Assembly: GCA_041628815.1 (NCBI GenBank)
Contig: JBFKOL010000046.1
Location: 1-18,516 of the forward strand
Reading direction: 5' to 3'
From: JBFKOL01 sp041628815
GTDB taxonomy: Bacteria > Bacteroidota > Bacteroidia > Chitinophagales > Saprospiraceae
DNA: 18,516 nt
Numbering within the stretch: the stretch's first letter is position 1; the number at the start of each line of letters is the position of its first letter. Positions 14,372 to 18,516 of this stretch are shown piece after piece. A program made the position numbers and the translations under genes. The notes beneath the pieces were generated by a model. The model saw only the letters and a program-made list of their open reading frames with translations, had not been told where the DNA came from and made no database searches.

Positions 14372-15496
14372 TCAATTACAGAGACTGGAAATGAAGGCAA
14401 AAGCCTGTTCGTAACCTAATTTTGCCGCTTCTCTCATGTCCCGGCAGGCCACATCGGTCATGGAAAGACCGATGGCTGCATTCGCGCGATTGTAGTAAGC
14501 CGTAGCCAATTTGGGGTCATGGTCAATAATAACGGTAAAATCCTGGTATGCCCGATCAAAATTTTCCAGGCGCAGTGCTGATAGGCCCCTATTCATATAC
14601 AGTGTGAGATCGTGGGGCTGGGCTTCCAAAAGAGCCGTAAAATCCTTTGCCGCTTGCTGATAATCTTCAAGTTTAAAGGCTACATAAGCCCGGTTTTGTC
14701 TCGCCTGCATATGTGCCTGTTCGACAGCAAGAACGCGCGTAAAATCATTTTTTGCAGATTTAAAGTTTTCCAGCTTAAGATGAGCAAGCCCTCGCAGGAA
14801 ATAAAGATCGGGATTTACGGCACCGAGAGAGATGGCGCGATCAAAGTCATAAACAGCACTGGCGAAATCACCAGCTCCATATAATATTTTACCCCTCTCT
14901 GAAAGACAAACAATACTTTCATAATCTTTATCAATCAATTGAGAAAAGTCCCGGGATGCCTTTATTCGGTCATTTGTATGCAGGTAACAAAGAGCCCGGT
15001 TAAATTGGGCACCCAAGTCTGTGTTATCCAGGGACAGGGCCTTACTAAAATCCTCGACAGCCTCGGAAAACTTCCCTTCTTTCATGTAAGCCACGCCCCT
15101 GTTTTTATAGGTCGTTGGTTGTTGTGGGTTCAGCTTAAGTGAACGACTGAAATAGGATATGGCGGCAGGAAATTTTTTTAACTGAAGCTCTGCATAGCCT
15201 ATGTACATCAAAGCCTTATCATGCTTTGCGTTCATTTCGGCGACTTTTTTAAAGTCGATAATAGCTTCCTGGAATTTTTTTAACCTAAGACGGGTTTTGC
15301 CCCTATTGTAGTATGCTTTTTCATAGGCGGGTTCAGAGGCAATGGCACGGGAATATGCCTTTTCTGCGGCATATAGGTCATTATCCTTAAAAAACAAGAC
15401 ACCGGAGTTGAAATGACTGGCAGCTTCACGGCTCACTTGTCCAAAAAAATCAGAAGGAAGAACCAAAACGAGAAATAGAACAAAAACCGATTTCAT
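14372..15496 (-). CDS. Exported protein of ten tandem TPR repeats
   Basis: A 374-residue scaffold protein with an N-terminal signal peptide (residues 1-19, cut probably before Gln20). From about residue 25 to 364 it consists of ten tetratricopeptide repeats in exact 34-residue register, with repeat starts near 25, 59, 93, 127, 161, 195, 229, 263, 297 and 331. Most have the A-Y-x-N-R-G helix A pattern and the D-F-x-x-A or similar helix B pattern. TPRs bind other proteins, so this is probably a periplasmic or surface adaptor, but no partner is evident. It lies upstream of rplM on the same strand with 142 bp between. That gap holds the rplM promoter and only a weak imperfect hairpin near 14328-14344. 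It is divergent from fni. Confidence 0.9.
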   Translation of the reverse strand: MKSVFVLFLVLVLPSDFFGQVSREAASHFNSGVLFFKDNDLYAAEKAYSRAIASEPAYEKAYYNRGKTRLRLKKFQEAIIDFKKVAEMNAKHDKALMYIGYAELQLKKFPAAISYFSRSLKLNPQQPTTYKNRGVAYMKEGKFSEAVEDFSKALSLDNTDLGAQFNRALCYLHTNDRIKASRDFSQLIDKDYESIVCLSERGKILYGAGDFASAVYDFDRAISLGAVNPDLYFLRGLAHLKLENFKSAKNDFTRVLAVEQAHMQARQNRAYVAFKLEDYQQAAKDFTALLEAQPHDLTLYMNRGLSALRLENFDRAYQDFTVIIDHDPKLATAYYNRANAAIGLSMTDVACRDMREAAKLGYEQAFAFISSLCN

Positions 15497-15610
15497 GGGA
15501 TTGTGTTATTCTAATGAGAACCACGACCTTCAACGTTCTGTCCAGTAGAGTTATTATTTTTTGGGCATTTTTAGCGTTGGGAGTGTTTATATTGGAAAAA
15601 AGGATAAATA

Positions 15611-16612
15611 GTGACGAAGGATAGAAAAAAGGACCACATTGATCTAACAGAACAATCGCGCATTGAAGCCCACATGAGGGATGACAGGTTTTTTTATGAA
15701 CCGATGCTGGCGACTCACCCAAACCCCAACGACGACCTATTCTTTTACTTTTTGGGAAAACAGTTTGCAGCACCCATGTGGATATCCAGCATGACAGGCG
15801 GCACTGCTATGGCTTCAAAAATCAATAAAAACTTGGCTAAAGTCTGCCGTGACTTTTCTTTGGGAATGGGACTTGGGTCCTGCAGAAAGCTTTTAGAATC
15901 TGACGAATTTCTGGGCGACTTCTACGTAAGACCGGAAATCGGAGACCGCCCCTTATACACCAATCTTGGTGTGGCACAGCTCATTGAGTTGATTCAGGCA
16001 GAAAAGATGAATAAAATTGATGAGCTGATTCAAAGACTCGAAGCAGATGGCATCATCATCCATGTAAACCCCGTACAAGAATGGTTACAACCCGAAGGCG
16101 ACCGGATCTACGGTTTAACGCCAATCGAAGCAGTTCGAAAGTTGGTTGACCATTCACAACACAAAATAATTGTCAAAGAAGTAGGACAGGGAATTGGCCC
16201 TAATAGCCTAAAAACATTAATGAAAATGCCGCTGGCAGCCGTCGAGTTCGGGGCATTTGGAGGAACCAACTTTGCAAAAATGGAAGCACTGAGAAACCCT
16301 CTCATGGAAGACATTGACCCCATCAGCAGGGTTGGGCACACTGCCATGGAAATGATAAGCTTCGTGAATGACATCATTGATTCGACAGATACATTGACAA
16401 GGGAGTTTATTATTTCTGGCGGGGTTAAAACTTACCTTGATGGATTTTACTACAACGAACAACTCAAGGCCAATTCTGTCTACGGCCAGGCTGCAGGTTA
16501 TCTGAAATACGCAAAAAAAAGCTATGAAGCCTTATTTACTTATGTGCAAAGCCAAATCGAAGGATATAAGTTTGCAAAAAGGTATTTGAGAATAAAACAT
16601 AAAGAAAATTGA
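15611..16612 (+). CDS. fni: Type 2 isopentenyl-diphosphate isomerase
   Basis: FMN- and NADPH-dependent enzyme that interconverts isopentenyl and dimethylallyl diphosphate at the end of the mevalonate route. It has 333 residues. RKKDH at 5-9 is the conserved N-terminal signature, so the GTG at 15611 must be the start, as a stop lies just upstream at 15605-15607. Other signatures are SSMTGG (59-64), HVNPVQEWLQPEGDR (151-165, with the catalytic Gln/Glu), KEVGQGIG (189-196), FGAFGGTNF (213-221) and SGGVKTYLDG (269-278). It overlaps the next gene by 4 nt (TTGA) and is the first gene of the mevalonate cluster. The 114-bp upstream gap shared with the TPR gene shows no clear promoter element. Confidence 0.95.
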   Translation: MTKDRKKDHIDLTEQSRIEAHMRDDRFFYEPMLATHPNPNDDLFFYFLGKQFAAPMWISSMTGGTAMASKINKNLAKVCRDFSLGMGLGSCRKLLESDEFLGDFYVRPEIGDRPLYTNLGVAQLIELIQAEKMNKIDELIQRLEADGIIIHVNPVQEWLQPEGDRIYGLTPIEAVRKLVDHSQHKIIVKEVGQGIGPNSLKTLMKMPLAAVEFGAFGGTNFAKMEALRNPLMEDIDPISRVGHTAMEMISFVNDIIDSTDTLTREFIISGGVKTYLDGFYYNEQLKANSVYGQAAGYLKYAKKSYEALFTYVQSQIEGYKFAKRYLRIKHKEN

Positions 16613-17976
16613 AAAACAACGAAACGGGCAAAACCATCTCCGGGTTCAGCAAACTGAACAAACGAGGCAAATTAACGTGGCTTGTAGAAAACTTTTTCAA
16701 GGAGCCTGAAAGCGTGATGAGAGAACTTGTTTCTTTTTGGCATGGTAACGAAGAACAGCAAAAAATTCTCGATGCCTTTAGTGAGAACACGATCACCAAT
16801 TTTCCTCTTCCTTTCAGCGTGGCGCCAAATTTTGTGATTAATGGAAAGACGTATTGTGTGCCGATGGTAATCGAAGAAAGCTCCGTTGTCGCTGCCGCAT
16901 CAAGCAGTGCGAAGTTTTGGATGAGCAGGGGTGGTTTTCATGCAGAAGTTATTGACGATAAAAAAATTGGCCAGATTCACCTGGTTCATAAGGGCAGCAC
17001 AGAAAGGCTGCGCGCTTTCTTCGACAGAAATAAGAACAGGCTTGTTGAGTCCATAAAACCCTTAACGGCGAGTATGGAAAAAAGGGGAGGGGGAATAGTG
17101 GACATTACCCTAAAAAGCTTTTTGGAAGAAGATGGATATCACCAAATCGTAATATCTTTTAAGACTTGTGACTCTATGGGAGCAAACTTTATCAATACTA
17201 CCCTGGAGTCATTTGCAAAAAATTTGAAAACAGTATTCATTGATGAGGGACATCATCCGGATGATCTGGATATCCTGATGTGCATTTTGTCAAATTACAC
17301 CCCCGACTGTTTGGTAAGGGTAGAGGCAACATGCCCGGTGACCAAGCTCGCCCATAAAAAAGCAGGGATGACCGGGAAAGAATTTGGTAAGAGGTTTCAG
17401 CAGGCTGTTAGGATAGCCCAAATTGATCCATTCAGGGCAGCAACGCACAATAAAGGAATATTCAATGGAATTGATGCCGTAGTGCTTGCTACGGGCAACG
17501 ACTTCAGAGCTGTCGAAGCCTGTGGTCACGCATATGCTTCCCGTGACGGAACATATAGAAGCTTGTCGTATTGTGAAATTATCGAAGGCGAATTCAAGTT
17601 CGGCATGGAAATTCCACTTGCCGTTGGCACAGTAGGAGGATTGACTAAGCTGCACCCTATGGCCAAAAGGTCCTTGGAAATGCTTGGCAACCCCGGCGCT
17701 CACGAACTGATGATGATTATAGCTGCAGTAGGCCTTGCACAAAACTTTGCTGCGATCAGATCTTTGGTGACAACCGGCATACAAAAGGGGCACATGAAGA
17801 TGCACCTGTCCAATTTGCTTCATCAGTTGCATGCGACGGAAAGAGAATTCAAGTTGGCTATAGAACACTTTAGCCACGAACTCGTATCCCACACTTCTGT
17901 ACGCGATTTCATAGAAAATCTTAGAAAACTTAACACTGAAATAGGCACTAAAGCGACGGCCAAAGAAAAATCATAA
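16609..17976 (+). CDS. mvaA: Hydroxymethylglutaryl-CoA reductase, bacterial class II type
   Basis: Reduces HMG-CoA to mevalonate, the committed step of the mevalonate pathway. It has 455 residues in the soluble class II form, without membrane helices. Catalytic residues by family are Glu89 or Glu90 in VPMVIEESSVV, Lys282 in ATHNKGIFNG, Asp298 in ATGNDFRAVEA and His395 in IQKGHMKMH. The signatures DSMGANFINTTLE (188-200) and AVGTVGG (338-344) are intact. The start is TTG at 16609, inside the fni stop (TTGA), so translation should be coupled. The roughly 60 residues before the first family motif are lysine-rich and could in principle hold an alternative start. Symbol mvaA is used by function; a degradative role is unlikely beside fni and a GHMP kinase. 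Confidence 0.93.
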   Translation: MKNNETGKTISGFSKLNKRGKLTWLVENFFKEPESVMRELVSFWHGNEEQQKILDAFSENTITNFPLPFSVAPNFVINGKTYCVPMVIEESSVVAAASSSAKFWMSRGGFHAEVIDDKKIGQIHLVHKGSTERLRAFFDRNKNRLVESIKPLTASMEKRGGGIVDITLKSFLEEDGYHQIVISFKTCDSMGANFINTTLESFAKNLKTVFIDEGHHPDDLDILMCILSNYTPDCLVRVEATCPVTKLAHKKAGMTGKEFGKRFQQAVRIAQIDPFRAATHNKGIFNGIDAVVLATGNDFRAVEACGHAYASRDGTYRSLSYCEIIEGEFKFGMEIPLAVGTVGGLTKLHPMAKRSLEMLGNPGAHELMMIIAAVGLAQNFAAIRSLVTTGIQKGHMKMHLSNLLHQLHATEREFKLAIEHFSHELVSHTSVRDFIENLRKLNTEIGTKATAKEKS

Positions 17977-18044
17977 CATTTCACATAGAAAAAACAGTCA
18001 TACATTTTATTTCTTTCCTATCTTCGACACTGGTTAGGAAGAAC

Positions 18045-18516
18045 GTGTCTAAAAAGCTTTACAGTGGTCATGGCAAACTGCTGCTCTTTGGAGAGTATGC
18101 AGTACTCGATGGAGCCAAGTCTTTGGCTATACCATGCAGGTTTGGTCAGACCTTGGAGGTCAAACCGCACAGAGGGTCGGATTTGATCTGGGAATCCTAT
18201 GATCACGAAGGAAACTTGTGGTTTGAGGCACAGATCTCTCTTTATGACTTTTCTTCCATTCGAACATCCGACGCGAAAACCTCAAAATTTCTTCAGAAAC
18301 TTTTAAAAGGAGCCGTCACCTATAACACTGAATTTCTAAATAAATGGAATGGTTATAAGGTGATTACACGCCTCCAGTTTCCAAGATTATGGGGGCTTGG
18401 TTCAAGCTCTACACTGATCTACAACGTTGCACAGTGGGCAGATGTTAATCCATTCCATCTTCATTTTTATGTTTCATCTGGCAGCGGATATGATATAGCC
18501 TGTGCAGGAGCCGCGC
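18045..18516 (+). CDS. GHMP kinase, mevalonate-kinase-like (3' end cut by window edge)
   Basis: ATP-dependent small-molecule kinase of the GHMP superfamily, probably phosphorylating mevalonate or its phosphate. The 157 residues present show GKLLLFGEYAVLDGAKSLAI (10-29), the family N-terminal motif. They also show the ATP-loop motif FPRLWGLGSSST (114-125) and SGSGYDIACAGA near the right edge. The start taken is GTG at 18045-18047, because AGGA lies 5 nt before it and SxxxYSGHGKLLL is where relatives begin. The frame stays open upstream, so the start is uncertain. It begins 68 nt after HMG-CoA reductase in the same direction, which supports a mevalonate role over galactokinase or homoserine kinase. 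About half of the protein is missing from the window. Confidence 0.85.
   Translation, partial: MSKKLYSGHGKLLLFGEYAVLDGAKSLAIPCRFGQTLEVKPHRGSDLIWESYDHEGNLWFEAQISLYDFSSIRTSDAKTSKFLQKLLKGAVTYNTEFLNKWNGYKVITRLQFPRLWGLGSSSTLIYNVAQWADVNPFHLHFYVSSGSGYDIACAGAA

Noticed and set aside
1..18516. Mobile element, CRISPR array, tRNA or rRNA, or defence system
   Set aside because: No transposase or integrase frame, no regular spaced repeats, no tRNA-like or rRNA-like sequence, and no defence-family protein was seen in any frame.

Overview
The window looks like chromosomal DNA of a Bacteroidota bacterium. The reasons are the ribosomal order rplM-rpsI-rpsB-tsf-pyrH, a TAnnTTTG-type -7 promoter element, few Shine-Dalgarno sequences, and the protein families present (lipoprotein sulfatase, secreted M1 peptidase, GAF-PP2C phosphatase, TM2/SHOCT protein, Bacteroidota-style GHMP kinase). 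The fni, HMG-CoA reductase and GHMP kinase genes show that isoprenoids are made by the mevalonate route, which within the phylum suggests a flavobacterial, cryomorph or saprospiral type lineage rather than Bacteroidia. That lineage guess is inference. No tRNA, rRNA, insertion sequence, CRISPR array or phage gene was seen.

Layout. 1-911 (-): sulfatase lipoprotein, cut by the left edge. 1074-3401 (+): secreted M1 metallopeptidase. 3460-5308 (-): heme A synthase (ctaA) followed by an alpha/beta hydrolase. 5309-5748: an AT-rich, dyad-rich gap with no gene. 5749-11016 (+): a tight run of seven genes: dtd, MazG-like pyrophosphohydrolase, peptide-type ABC permease, GAF-PP2C phosphatase, TM2/TPR/SHOCT protein, ComF-family protein and DinB-superfamily protein. 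11013-14229 (-): pyrH, tsf, rpsB, rpsI and rplM, with a clear promoter ahead of rplM and an intrinsic terminator after tsf. 14372-15496 (-): secreted protein made of ten TPRs. 15611-18516 (+): mevalonate-pathway cluster fni, HMG-CoA reductase and a GHMP kinase cut by the right edge.

The most notable signal is not a gene. The 5309-5748 gap has four exact matches to the DnaA-box consensus TTATNCACA, three of them within 56 bp and two forming a perfect inverted pair. It also has a 39-bp stretch that is almost pure A/T, and several perfect inverted repeats. Within 4.5 kb to the left lie a perfect parS-like palindrome (TGTTCCACGTGGAACA, 934-949) and a one-base variant of it (3431-3446). Gene direction also diverges at this gap. 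Together these make it a good candidate for the chromosomal replication origin with its ParB centromere sites, although dnaA is not in the window. Against the idea, the ribosomal operon at 11-14 kb would run head-on to a fork moving right from here.

Five genes appear to use non-ATG starts: the permease and HMG-CoA reductase (TTG), and rplM, fni and the GHMP kinase (GTG).
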